Origin: Rhizobium sp. Q54
Lineage (GTDB): Bacteria > Pseudomonadota > Alphaproteobacteria > Rhizobiales > Xanthobacteraceae
Direction of reading: 5' to 3'
Length of the DNA: 48,925 bases
NCBI GenBank assembly: GCA_945861895.1
Contig: CAMAWF010000018.1
Span: 1 to 48,925, forward strand
In this document: piece by piece, positions 41,060-48,925 of the stretch
How positions within the stretch are numbered: the first letter of the stretch is position 1
How the letters are laid out: each line of letters starts with the position of its first letter
Translations under genes and position numbers: made by a program
The notes under the pieces: generated by a model
What the model saw: the letters and a program-made list of their open reading frames with translations, nothing else
Database searches by the model: none
Told to the model about the DNA's origin: nothing

Positions 41060-41551
41060 GTGGCCAGAAAGACGACCCAGGCGGTTTTTCCCGCGCCCGA
41101 TCACGACCACGGCCGCTGCGCCAGCGACGCCATCGCGCATGCCGAGCAGCTCTGCGCCGCGCGCGCGCAACGCCTCACCCCGATCCGCCGCCGCGTGCTG
41201 GAAGCGCTGCTCTCGCGCCACAAGCCGCTTGGCGCCTACGAGATCATCGCGCGCCTGCGCGCCCGCGGCGCTGCGCCGGCGCCGATCACGATCTACCGCG
41301 CGCTCGAATTCCTGCGCGAGAACGGGCTGGTGCACCGCATCGAAAGCCGCAACGCCTTCGTCGCCTGCATCAACAACCATGCGAGCGGCGATCCCGTCGT
41401 GTTCCTGTTGTGCGAGCGCTGCGGCGCGGTGGGCGAGGCGGGCTCGGCGGCGATCGCCGATACGCTCAAGAGCGCCGCGCGCGCGGCCGGCTTTACGCCG
41501 AAGGCGCCGGTGATCGAGATCGCCGGCACCTGCGCCCATTGCCGGGGATAA
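41060..41551 (+). CDS. zur: Fur-family regulator, Zur-like
   Basis: A 163-residue Fur-superfamily protein: N-terminal winged helix (LTPIRRRVLEALL to TIYRALEFLRENGLVHRIES) and a dimerisation domain with structural zinc cysteines C118, C121, C158 and C161, plus C103 and H107. The His/Asp-rich N-terminus (DHDHGRC) suits Zur. GAGG lies eight bases before the GTG at 41060, a better start than the TTG at 41015. No znu genes or zinc-uptake operon are nearby, so its targets lie elsewhere. A Fur, Mur or Irr-like role cannot be fully excluded. Confidence 0.82.
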   Translation: MARKTTQAVFPAPDHDHGRCASDAIAHAEQLCAARAQRLTPIRRRVLEALLSRHKPLGAYEIIARLRARGAAPAPITIYRALEFLRENGLVHRIESRNAFVACINNHASGDPVVFLLCERCGAVGEAGSAAIADTLKSAARAAGFTPKAPVIEIAGTCAHCRG

Positions 41552-41651
41552 ATTACGCGCGCCGCAGCATGACGGTCATGCTTGCATCGTCTATCTAGTC
41601 CGGGCGCCGCGCGTTAGAAGCGTGGCACTACTTCCGCCGGGATTTTCCGTC

Positions 41652-42563
41652 ATGTCGAATATGCCGCGCGCGCACGACGCCACCACCCGTGCGCTCGACC
41701 CGCTGGCCGCCGCGATCGTGGTGGTGCTGTGCCTGTCCTGGGGCTTCAACCAGGTCGCGGTGAAGCTCGCGATCTCCGACATCCCGCCGCTGATGCAAGC
41801 CGCGATCCGCTCGGCCGGAGCGGCGTTGATCGTCGCCGCCTGGGCGAAGCTGCGCGGCATTTCGCTCACCGCGCGCGACGGCACGCTGGTTGCCGGAATT
41901 GTCTGCGGATTATTTTTCGGAATCGAATTCATCTTGATCTATCAGGGTCTCAACTACACCACCGCCAGCCGCGCAGCGCTGTTCATCTATCTGGCGCCGT
42001 TTTTCGTCGTCATCGGCGCGCGCTGGGTCTTGCCGGTGGACCGTTTCAGCCTGCAGCAATGGATCGGCCTCGGACTGTCGTTCGCCGGCATGCTGGTGGC
42101 GTTCGGCGCGCCGACGCCGGCGCTCGATCCGCGCCAGATCGCCGGCGACATCATGATGGTTGGTGCGGCCGCCGGTTGGGCGGTGACGACGCTGATCATC
42201 AAGGCCAGCGCGCTCAACCGGGTGGCGTCCGAAAAGGTGATGATCTATCAGCTCATCATGTCGGCGCCGATGCTGGCGGTGGGCGCGCTCATATTGGGTG
42301 AACGTATCGTTGCCATGCCCGGCGCGGTCGCGCTTGCTGCGCTCGCCTACCAGACCGTCTGGGTGGTGAGCGTCACATTCATGATCTGGTTCGCGCTTAT
42401 TGTGCGCTATTCGGCGAACCGGCTTTCCGCGTTTACCTTTCTGACGCCGCTGTTCGGCGTCGCCGCCGGCCATTTCGTGCTCGGCGAGCCGCTGACTTTG
42501 GCGTTCGCGGTGGCGGTGGCGCTGGTCGCCGGCGGGCTCGTGCTGGTGAACCAGGCGCGTTGA
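41652..42563 (+). CDS. EamA/DMT-family transporter
   Basis: A 303-residue protein with ten predicted membrane segments in two EamA repeats (first near LSWGFNQVAVKLAISD, second after DIMMVGAAAGWAV). Members of the drug/metabolite superfamily export amino acids or metabolites. The ATG at 41652 has GGGA upstream; GTG 41622 is an alternative. The neighbours (zur-like and ispG) give no clue to the substrate. Confidence 0.87.
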   Translation: MSNMPRAHDATTRALDPLAAAIVVVLCLSWGFNQVAVKLAISDIPPLMQAAIRSAGAALIVAAWAKLRGISLTARDGTLVAGIVCGLFFGIEFILIYQGLNYTTASRAALFIYLAPFFVVIGARWVLPVDRFSLQQWIGLGLSFAGMLVAFGAPTPALDPRQIAGDIMMVGAAAGWAVTTLIIKASALNRVASEKVMIYQLIMSAPMLAVGALILGERIVAMPGAVALAALAYQTVWVVSVTFMIWFALIVRYSANRLSAFTFLTPLFGVAAGHFVLGEPLTLAFAVAVALVAGGLVLVNQAR

Positions 42564-42610
42564 CCCTGCTATACTGGCACGGCGCGCTTTTTCGAACTTA
42601 ACTTGTGCAT

Positions 42611-43867
42611 ATGAATCCGATGTCCGCATCAGTGCAGGAACGACACAAATCGGTCGCCGTCGATGTCGGCGGCGTCGCCGTCGGCGGGGCCGCGCCGATC
42701 GTCGTGCAATCGATGACCAATACCGACACCGCCGATGTCGAGGCGACGGTGGCGCAGGTGGCGGCGCTGGCGCATGCGGGCTCGGAGATCGTGCGCATCA
42801 CGGTCGACCGCGACGCGGCGGCCGCCGCCGTTCCCCACATCAAGGAGCGGCTGCTGAGGCGCGGCGTCACGGCGCCGCTGGTCGGCGATTTCCACTATAT
42901 CGGCCACAAGCTGCTGGCCGATCATCCGGCTTGCGCGCAGGCGCTCGACAAATACCGTATCAATCCCGGCAATGTCGGCTTCAAGGACAAGAAGGACCGG
43001 CAGTTTTCCGCGATCGTCGAAATGGCGATCCGCCACAACAAGCCGGTGCGCATCGGCGCCAATTGGGGCTCGCTCGACCAGGAATTGCTCACCCGGCTGA
43101 TGGACGAGAACAGCCGCAAGGCTGCGCCGTTGGAAGCCCGCGCGGTGACGCGCGAGGCAATGGTGCAGTCGGCTTTGCTTTCGGCCGCGCGCGCGGAAGA
43201 GATCGGCCTTGCGCGCAACCGCATCATCCTGTCGGCGAAAGTCTCCGCGGTGCAGGATTTGATCGCGGTCTACATGGAGCTCGCGCGCCGCGCGCCTTAC
43301 GCGCTGCATCTCGGCCTCACCGAAGCCGGCATGGGCTCCAAGGGCATCGTGGCCTCTGCCGCCGCCATGGGCGTGCTGCTGCAACAGGGCATCGGCGACA
43401 CGATACGTGTTTCCTTGACGCCGGAGCCGAACGGCGACCGCACGCTGGAAGTGCAAGTGGCGCAGGAATTGTTGCAGACCATGGGGCTGCGCACCTTCGT
43501 GCCGCTGGTCGCCGCCTGTCCCGGCTGCGGGCGCACGACCTCGACCACGTTCCAGGAACTCGCCAAGGACATTCAGGATTTCATCCGCAGCTCGATGCCG
43601 GCCTGGAAAGCGCGCTATCCCGGTGTCGAGAATCTCACGGTCGCGGTGATGGGCTGCATCGTCAACGGGCCGGGCGAGAGCAAACACGCCGACATCGGCA
43701 TTTCGCTGCCCGGCACCGGCGAGCAGCCGACGGCCCCCGTGTTTATCGACGGCAAGAAGGCCGCGACCCTGCGCGGGCCGACGCTGGTGTCGGATTTCAA
43801 GGCGATGCTGACCGACTATATCGAGCGCCGTTTCGGGCAGGGCGCGGGCCGCAGCGCGGCGGAATGA
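42611..43867 (+). CDS. ispG: 4-hydroxy-3-methylbut-2-en-1-yl diphosphate synthase
   Basis: A 418-residue [4Fe-4S] enzyme of the MEP isoprenoid pathway that converts MEcPP to HMBPP. The cluster ligands are C303, C306 (CPGCG) and C349 with E356 (GCIVNGPGE). The TIM-barrel half begins near [16 protein letters not shown]. The ATG at 42611 is taken; GTG 42605 and ATG 42620 are close alternatives. A TATACT (42570-42575) upstream could be its -10. It is followed on the other strand by a DUF1345 gene and by ispA, another isoprenoid gene. Confidence 0.96.
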   Translation: MNPMSASVQERHKSVAVDVGGVAVGGAAPIVVQSMTNTDTADVEATVAQVAALAHAGSEIVRITVDRDAAAAAVPHIKERLLRRGVTAPLVGDFHYIGHKLLADHPACAQALDKYRINPGNVGFKDKKDRQFSAIVEMAIRHNKPVRIGANWGSLDQELLTRLMDENSRKAAPLEARAVTREAMVQSALLSAARAEEIGLARNRIILSAKVSAVQDLIAVYMELARRAPYALHLGLTEAGMGSKGIVASAAAMGVLLQQGIGDTIRVSLTPEPNGDRTLEVQVAQELLQTMGLRTFVPLVAACPGCGRTTSTTFQELAKDIQDFIRSSMPAWKARYPGVENLTVAVMGCIVNGPGESKHADIGISLPGTGEQPTAPVFIDGKKAATLRGPTLVSDFKAMLTDYIERRFGQGAGRSAAE

Positions 43868-43874
43868 TCGTATT

Positions 43875-44555
43875 CTAAATCGCGCTCGCCGCGATGTTCA
43901 CCGTGAGCGCCAGCAAAGCGACGTTAAACAAGAATGCGATGACGCCGTGCGCGGCGACGGTGCGCCGGATCATCTTCGAGGAGATCGTCACGTCCGACAC
44001 CTGCGAGGTCATGCCGATGACGAACGAGAAATAGACGAAATCCCAGTAGTCCGGTTTTTCGCCGCCGGGAAATTCCAATCCGCTCTTTTTCCCGCCCCCT
44101 TCGCCGTAAAATTCATGCGCGTAATGCAGCGCAAAAATCGTGTGAATGAAGGCCCACGACAGCACGATCGTCAGCGTCGCCAGCAGGAGATAGATCGGAT
44201 CGCGCGCAGCGCCGGCCAGCGGCGACCCGAGCAGCGCGACGATGGCGCCGATGCTGGCGAGCGCGGCGGCGACCGTGAGCGCAAGAATGCCGAACTGGCT
44301 TTCATCCTCGATCGCCGCACGCCGGCGAATGTGCGCGACATCGGCGCGATTGATGATCTCGAAAGCAGCGATGAGATAAAGAATGACGCCGGCATCCCAG
44401 CCAACCAGCGCGCGGGTCGCGAACCGCCAATCCGCCGGCAGCGCCGCGACCACGATGAGGCCGATGATGGCTGAAATGAATAGCCGCGGTCGCGCGCGCA
44501 CGATGCGCACGAAGCGCGGCAAGTGACGATGGGGATTTAAATTCTTAGCCGCCAT
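43875..44555 (-). CDS. DUF1345 family membrane protein
   Basis: A 226-residue membrane protein with four or five hydrophobic segments and the conserved PDYWDFVYFSFVIGMTSQ region of DUF1345. Function unknown. GGAGG lies nine bases before the ATG. Its stop is eight bases from the ispG stop (convergent). It is downstream of ispA on the same strand with a 33-base gap. Confidence 0.85.
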   Translation of the reverse strand: MAAKNLNPHRHLPRFVRIVRARPRLFISAIIGLIVVAALPADWRFATRALVGWDAGVILYLIAAFEIINRADVAHIRRRAAIEDESQFGILALTVAAALASIGAIVALLGSPLAGAARDPIYLLLATLTIVLSWAFIHTIFALHYAHEFYGEGGGKKSGLEFPGGEKPDYWDFVYFSFVIGMTSQVSDVTISSKMIRRTVAAHGVIAFLFNVALLALTVNIAASAI

Positions 44556-44588
44556 TCGTTTCCTCCAGATTGCTCCCTGTGCGGCGTC

Positions 44589-45512
44589 TCAGGACTTGCG
44601 TTCCGCCACGAAGCGCGCGGCGGCCATGAGGACATCGGCCTTGGCGCCGAAAGGCGCCAGCGCAGCATCGGCCTCGGCGACCAGTGCGGCAAGCCGTGCG
44701 CGGGCGCCGGCGGCCCCAAGCGCATTCACCAGCGTCGCCTTGCCGGCGGCGGCGTCCTTGCCGGTCTGCTTTCCCATGAGTTTCGCGTCGCCTTCGATAT
44801 CGAGCAGGTCGTCGGCGATCTGAAACGCCTGCCCGATGGCGCGGCCGTATGTGTCGGCGGCCGCGCGCATGGCAGGTTCGGCATTGCCGAGGATCGCGCC
44901 GGCGCGGCAGGCGAAACGCAGCAATGCGCCGGTCTTCATGGCTTGCAGGGTGGCGATTTCGATTTCGGCCAGCTTGCGCGGCGCCGCGAAGCGCCCCTCG
45001 GCGGTCAGATCGAGCATCTGCCCGCCGGCCATGCCGCCGATGCCGGCCGCGCGCGCGAGTTCCGAAACCAGCGCGATGCGCACCGCCGCGTCGGGATGCG
45101 TTTCCACGCGCGACATCAGGTCGAAGGCAAACGTCAAAAGCGCATCGCCCGCCAATATCGCGGTGGCCTCGTCGAACGCCTTGTGCACGGCCGGCTGCCC
45201 GCGCCGTACATCGTCGTCGTCCATCGCCGGCAAATCGTCATGCGCCAGCGAATAGCCGTGCACACATTCGAGCGCCGCGCCCGCCATCAATGCGCGCTCG
45301 CGCGGCACATCGAACAGCGCCGCGCTTTCGATCAGCAGGAACGGCCGCAGCCGTTTGCCGCTGCCCAGCGTGGCATAGCGCATGGCTTCGAGCAGGCGGG
45401 GCGGGCGCGCGATCTCGCCCTCGGCCATTCGCTCGCTCAGGAGCCGGTCGAGCAGGGCTTCCATCTCGGCGGCGGCGGCGTCGAGCCGTGCGGCAAACTG
45501 GGTCAAAGGCAT
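44589..45512 (-). CDS. ispA: Farnesyl diphosphate synthase-type polyprenyl synthetase
   Basis: A 307-residue prenyltransferase that condenses IPP with DMAPP/GPP. The first Asp-rich motif is DDLPAMDDDD, the second DDLLD, with GKRLRPFL at the substrate site. The length and motifs fit short-chain (C15) IspA. No dxs gene is adjacent. It is separated from ispG by the DUF1345 gene and divergent from mtgA. Confidence 0.92.
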   Translation of the reverse strand: MPLTQFAARLDAAAAEMEALLDRLLSERMAEGEIARPPRLLEAMRYATLGSGKRLRPFLLIESAALFDVPRERALMAGAALECVHGYSLAHDDLPAMDDDDVRRGQPAVHKAFDEATAILAGDALLTFAFDLMSRVETHPDAAVRIALVSELARAAGIGGMAGGQMLDLTAEGRFAAPRKLAEIEIATLQAMKTGALLRFACRAGAILGNAEPAMRAAADTYGRAIGQAFQIADDLLDIEGDAKLMGKQTGKDAAAGKATLVNALGAAGARARLAALVAEADAALAPFGAKADVLMAAARFVAERKS

Positions 45513-45588
45513 TCCCCGTGGGCCGCTAGTGTTAGCCTTAGCGCAGTATCGTCCGCAAACGGCTTGGCAGATAGGCTAGAATCCGCGC

Positions 45589-46320
45589 GTGTTCCGGCCG
45601 GCGAAAAGATACGGGCTCATTCGCGACCTGCGGGTGCCGCTGTTGCCGCGCCCGGTCCGCATCGTCGCGTTCGCCGTGCTGGCGGTTCTGCTGCTGCCTT
45701 ATGCAATCGCGCCGTTTTATCGTTTCGGCGAGCCGATCTCGACCGTGATGCTGTGGCGCTGGGCGACCGGGCAACGGGTGCAGCGCGATTTCGTCCCGCT
45801 GGCGCGCATAGCGCCGGTGCTGCCGCTCACCGTCATCCTGTCGGAAGACGGCCGCTTCTGCGGGCATCGGGGCGTGGATTTGCAGGAGCTGAAGGAGGCG
45901 CTCGCCGACGCCGAGGATTTTGACGATCTGCGCGGCGGCTCGACCATCACCCAGCAGGTGGCGAAAAACCTGTTCCTGTGGCCGGGGCGCAGCTTCGTGC
46001 GCAAGGCGCTGGAATTTCCTCTGGCGCTCTGGATCGATCTGGTGCTGCCGAAACGGCGCGTGCTGGAAATCTACCTCAACATCGCCGAGTGGGGACCGCG
46101 CGGCGAATTCGGCGTCGAGGCCGGCAGCAGGCGGGCGTTCGGCAAGCCGGCAAAGGACGTGCGGCCGCACGAAGCTGCGCTGCTCGCGGCCATGCTGCCG
46201 AACCCGATCCGGCGCGATGCCGGCAAACCCGGTCCCGGATTGCGGCGGCTTGCCGCGCTCTATGTGCGCCGCGCAGCCGGCGCGCCCAATGCCGATAGCT
46301 GCCTGCGGCGCGCGCCTTAA
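45589..46320 (+). CDS. mtgA: Monofunctional biosynthetic peptidoglycan transglycosylase
   Basis: A 243-residue inner-membrane GT51 enzyme that polymerises glycan strands from lipid II. One N-terminal membrane segment (26-43) is followed by the catalytic motif [11 protein letters not shown] with E86, then [15 protein letters not shown] and [13 protein letters not shown]. No transpeptidase domain follows, so it is MtgA rather than a class A penicillin-binding protein. A GTG start is used. Confidence 0.95.
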   Translation: MFRPAKRYGLIRDLRVPLLPRPVRIVAFAVLAVLLLPYAIAPFYRFGEPISTVMLWRWATGQRVQRDFVPLARIAPVLPLTVILSEDGRFCGHRGVDLQELKEALADAEDFDDLRGGSTITQQVAKNLFLWPGRSFVRKALEFPLALWIDLVLPKRRVLEIYLNIAEWGPRGEFGVEAGSRRAFGKPAKDVRPHEAALLAAMLPNPIRRDAGKPGPGLRRLAALYVRRAAGAPNADSCLRRAP

Positions 46321-46343
46321 CCCTCACCCTCCTAGAATTCGAT

Positions 46344-46433
46344 CTGCTCCAATTGGATCAGGGCCTGTTTCTGTCTTTTTGCTTGAGCATGATCTTTTCC
46401 GAAAACCGGTTCCCACTTTTCGGGATCATGCTC
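46344..46433. repeat. Rhizobial palindromic repeat upstream of rpmF
   Basis: GAGCATGATC (46385-46394) faces GATCATGCTC (46424-46433), with an inner pair CCGAAAA/TTTTCGG. A second near-palindrome around CCAATTGG (46344-46361) precedes it. The unit is common in Hyphomicrobiales genomes. It fills most of the 192-base gap between mtgA and rpmF; no other feature was seen there. Confidence 0.75.
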
Positions 46434-46512
46434 TCACCCCCTAGCCTTGGCGGATGCCTTCCTCTATAAGCCCGCCTTCATCCAGACATTCGCGATATCC
46501 GGGAGTTCCGCC

Positions 46513-46698
46513 ATGGCCGTGCCAAAAAGAAAAACCTCGCCGTCCCGCCGTGGCATGCGCCGCTCCGCCGACGCGTTGAAGCGGCCGAGCTATATCGAGG
46601 ACAAGGATTCCGGCGAGTTGCGCCGGCCGCACCACATCGATCTCAAGACCGGCATGTACAATGGCCGGCAGGTGCTCAAGGCGAAGAAAGAGGCCTGA
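46513..46698 (+). CDS. rpmF: 50S ribosomal protein L32
   Basis: A 61-residue basic protein beginning [18 protein letters not shown], the conserved L32 start. The zinc-finger cysteines of some L32 proteins are absent, as usual in alphaproteobacteria (a C-minus form). The ATG at 46513 gives the usual length; the frame to 46447 would add non-conserved residues. Confidence 0.97.
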   Translation: MAVPKRKTSPSRRGMRRSADALKRPSYIEDKDSGELRRPHHIDLKTGMYNGRQVLKAKKEA

Positions 46699-46735
46699 CG
46701 CCGGCCGAACGCATAGGCGGTAAGGGAGGCTTCGC

Positions 46736-47152
46736 ATGTTCCTCATCGGCTTTCCGCTGCTGATCGTTCCGTTCGCGATCTACAACATCGTCGCTTTCCT
46801 GATGCCGGGCCTCAATTGGACCGATCCGCTCACGCGCGTCCACATGACCTCCGGCGTCGATTGGGTCATGGCGCTCGGCGACATGCTGATCGCGCTGGCG
46901 ATCTTTTTGCTGTTTCTCGAAATGCTGAAGGCGACGCGCATCGGCGTTCGCACCATCATCGATCATTCGCTTTCGCTCGTGCTGTTTCTTGCCATGGGCG
47001 TTGAATTCCTGCTGGTGCGGCAGGCCGCGACCTCGACCTTCTTCCTGCTGCTGGTTGCGAGCTTCGTCGACGTGATCGGCGGATTCGCGGTGACGCTGCG
47101 CTCGGCGCAGCGCGATCTCAATGTGGAAGGGATCGAGCGGATCTCGTCTTAA
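46736..47152 (+). CDS. Small membrane protein of unknown function
   Basis: A 138-residue protein with four hydrophobic segments (about 4-24, 44-63, 76-96, 100-117) and a charged tail (LRSAQRDLNVEGIERISS). GGGAGG is before the ATG. I do not recognise the family. It lies 37 bases after rpmF and 29 before ggt, so the three may share a transcript. Confidence 0.75.
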   Translation: MFLIGFPLLIVPFAIYNIVAFLMPGLNWTDPLTRVHMTSGVDWVMALGDMLIALAIFLLFLEMLKATRIGVRTIIDHSLSLVLFLAMGVEFLLVRQAATSTFFLLLVASFVDVIGGFAVTLRSAQRDLNVEGIERISS

Positions 47153-47181
47153 AACTTCGGCCGCGCGAAGCGCCTGAATTC

Positions 47182-48762
47182 ATGTCCCGCGATTTTCACC
47201 TGCCCGGCCGTTCGCCTGTCATCGCCCGCGAAGGAATGGCGGCGACGTCGCATCCGCTGGCGACGATGGCCGCCGTCGAGGCGCTGCGCGCCGGCGGCAG
47301 CGCGGCCGACGCCGCGGTGGCCGCGTCCGCGGTGCTTTGTGTCGTGGAGCCGCACTCGACCGGCATCGGCGGCGATTGCTTCTGCCTGGTGGCGCAGCCG
47401 GACAAGCCGGTCTGGGGCTATAACGGCTCCGGCCGCGCCGGCGCCAAAGCCTCGACCGAAGCGCTGCTGGAACAGGGCATGCACGAGATCGGCATGTCGA
47501 TTCATGCCGTCACCGTGCCGGGGGCGATCGATGCCTGGGCGGAAATTCTTAAAGCCCACGGCCGTTTCGGCCTCGACCGCGCACTCGCGCCCGCGATTGC
47601 TTATGCCGAAGGCGGATTTCCCGTCGCCGCGCGCGTCGCGTCCGACTGGGCCGGACATGTTGCGAGGCTCAAAAACGATCCCGGCGCATCGAAGCATTAT
47701 CTCTTCAACGGCCGCGCGCCCGCGCAAGGCGATGTCATCAGATTTCCGGTGCTTGCCGCGACGCTGAAAACCATCGCGGCCAAGGGGCCGCGCGCCTTCT
47801 ACGAAGGCGAGATCGCCGACGACATGGCGGCGACCGTCGCCGCGCGCGGCTCGTTTCTGACGGCGGAGGATTTCGCGCGGCATCGCGGCGAGCAAGCCGC
47901 GCCGATCGCAACCAGCTATCGCGGCCTCGACCTTATCGAACTGCCGCCGAACGGACAGGGCGTCACCGCGTTGGTGCTGCTTAATATCCTGGAGAATTTC
48001 GATCTCGCCGCGCTCGATCCGCTCGGGCCGGAGCGCTTTCACATTGTGCTGGAAGCCGCGCGCATGGCGTTCGCGGTGCGCGACACGCATGTCGCCGATC
48101 CGGCCTGCATGCGCGCTTCCGTGCCCACGTTGCTCGACAAGGCGTTTGCGAAAAAGCTCGCCGGCAAGATCGACCGCTCGCGCCGCGTGGCGCTGCCGGA
48201 TGTGGCCGCGCCCGGCGGCGACACCATTTATCTCAGCGTGGTCGACCGCGACCACATGGCGGTGTCTTTCATCAACTCGCTCTATTCCGGATTTGGCGTC
48301 GGCATCTGCACCGAGAAAACCGGAATCATGCTGACCAACCGCGGCGCCTGTTTCGTGCTGGACCCCGCGCATCCCAATACGTTCGGCGCCGACAAGCGGC
48401 CGATGCACACCATCATCCCCGCGCTCGGGATGCGCAACGGCCGCTGCGAGATGTCGTTCGGCGTGATGGGCGCGCACTACCAGCCGATGGGCCAGGTGCA
48501 GATTGTGCTCAACATGCTCGACTACGGCATGGACGTGCAGCAGGCGATCGACGCGCCGCGGGCGTTTTTCGAAGGCGCGCAAACGCTGGTCGAGCGTGGC
48601 ATGCCGGCCGCGACCGTCGAGGGTCTCAGGGCGCGCGGGCATACGGTGGCGGTGAGGGCTTCGCCGTGGGGTGGCGCGCAGACCATTCGTATCGATTGGG
48701 ATCGCGGCGTGCTGATCGCCGGATCGGACGCGCGCAAGGACGGCTGCGCGATGGGTTACTAG
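47182..48762 (+). CDS. ggt: Gamma-glutamyltransferase family protein
   Basis: A 526-residue N-terminal-nucleophile hydrolase. The autoprocessing/catalytic threonine is T348 in GGDTIYLSVVD, followed by the small-subunit stretch FINSLYSGFGVG. It would cleave glutathione or a related gamma-glutamyl amide. There is no signal peptide (MSRDFHLPGRSP), unlike the periplasmic E. coli enzyme, so it may be cytosolic; cephalosporin acylase-like relatives share the fold. Confidence 0.9.
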   Translation: MSRDFHLPGRSPVIAREGMAATSHPLATMAAVEALRAGGSAADAAVAASAVLCVVEPHSTGIGGDCFCLVAQPDKPVWGYNGSGRAGAKASTEALLEQGMHEIGMSIHAVTVPGAIDAWAEILKAHGRFGLDRALAPAIAYAEGGFPVAARVASDWAGHVARLKNDPGASKHYLFNGRAPAQGDVIRFPVLAATLKTIAAKGPRAFYEGEIADDMAATVAARGSFLTAEDFARHRGEQAAPIATSYRGLDLIELPPNGQGVTALVLLNILENFDLAALDPLGPERFHIVLEAARMAFAVRDTHVADPACMRASVPTLLDKAFAKKLAGKIDRSRRVALPDVAAPGGDTIYLSVVDRDHMAVSFINSLYSGFGVGICTEKTGIMLTNRGACFVLDPAHPNTFGADKRPMHTIIPALGMRNGRCEMSFGVMGAHYQPMGQVQIVLNMLDYGMDVQQAIDAPRAFFEGAQTLVERGMPAATVEGLRARGHTVAVRASPWGGAQTIRIDWDRGVLIAGSDARKDGCAMGY

Positions 48763-48763
48763 C

Positions 48764-48925
48764 TTACATCGCGCGCGAAAAATTACGCCCGCTCAAAGTC
48801 GAATTTGCCGCCAATCCCGATTCATAGCTTTGCACGGCGTCTTCCGGCTGCGCGCGCCGCCGCTCGCGCGTCTGCGGGTGCTGGGCATGTGTCGCGATGA
48901 GATGGGCGAGGAAGGCGGCGGGGCG
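48764..48925 (-). CDS. C-terminal part of a small unknown protein (5' truncated)
   Basis: Read from the window edge on the minus strand, 53 residues end at TAA 48764-48766. The frame starts RPAAFLAHLIATHAQHPQTR, then ERRRAQPEDAVQSY. It resembles small conserved proteins of unknown function in Rhizobiales (Arg/Ala-rich, AFLA.LIAT plus TR.RRRA). It is tail-to-tail with ggt. Confidence 0.55.
   Translation of the reverse strand, partial: RPAAFLAHLIATHAQHPQTRERRRAQPEDAVQSYESGLAANSTLSGRNFSRAM

Overview
The window is high-GC chromosomal DNA from an alphaproteobacterium, most likely Hyphomicrobiales (Bradyrhizobium/Rhodopseudomonas/Xanthobacteraceae side). The evidence is the gene content (a catI/J-sized pcaIJ, pcaHG, TRAP and Bug solute-binding proteins, a fused IorAB, bdhA next to a patatin-like gene, mtgA-rpmF) and several palindromic repeat families typical of that order. 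Both ends cut through a gene. No tRNA, rRNA, CRISPR array, prophage or classical IS was seen.

Layout. (1) 1-6400: the tail of an unknown gene, a zinc alcohol dehydrogenase, an OsmC-like protein, two overlapping paralogous membrane proteins, and mutS on the opposite strand. (2) 6.5-18 kb, mostly minus strand: a TRAP transporter (dctP-dctQ-dctM), a 1266-residue fused indolepyruvate:ferredoxin oxidoreductase, an orphan Bug-type binding protein, a ThDP enzyme and an ACMSD-like amidohydrolase. A MarR-family gene is divergent from the transporter. Two similar operator-like palindromes, one in the marR/dctP gap and one before the oxidoreductase, suggest one regulator for both. (3) 18.1-23.7 kb, minus strand: a tightly coupled operon of acyl-CoA ligase (feruloyl-CoA synthetase-like), enoyl-CoA hydratase, 3-hydroxyacyl-CoA dehydrogenase, thiolase, thioesterase and a DUF3237 protein. 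This is a complete enzyme set for CoA-dependent shortening of an aryl-propenoate side chain to an aromatic acid. (4) 23.8-28 kb, plus strand and divergent from region 3: pcaI-pcaJ-pcaF-pcaH-pcaG, the first and last parts of the protocatechuate/beta-ketoadipate pathway; pcaB, pcaC and pcaD are absent. (5) 28.2-32.8 kb: a SAM-methyltransferase-like protein, a methylenetetrahydrofolate-reductase-like protein and two tandem MetE-C-terminal-like methyltransferases, which look like a one-carbon module. (6) 32.9-39 kb: acyl-CoA genes (SDR, MaoC hydratase, acyl-CoA dehydrogenase, class III CoA transferase, 3-hydroxyisobutyrate-dehydrogenase-like protein, DoxX). (7) 39-48.9 kb: patatin-bdhA, a Zur-like regulator, an EamA transporter, ispG, a DUF1345 protein, ispA, mtgA, rpmF, a small membrane protein, ggt and the end of a small unknown gene.

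The most unusual signal is a set of dispersed paired-hairpin elements. Four of them (83-195, 18005-18089, 32770-32856, 36068-36439) consist of two inverted hairpins, each flanked on one side by TCA and on the other by TCC (TCT once). The stem sequences differ between copies by compensatory changes. One copy (36068-36439) carries a GIY-YIG nuclease ORF that fills the space between its two hairpins. The 85-bp copy at 18005-18089 has nearly the same ends and no ORF, as an internal-deletion, MITE-like derivative would. A separate C/T-rich palindromic family is present three times, once in frame inside the fused oxidoreductase gene and once with its stem beside a likely ribosome-binding site.
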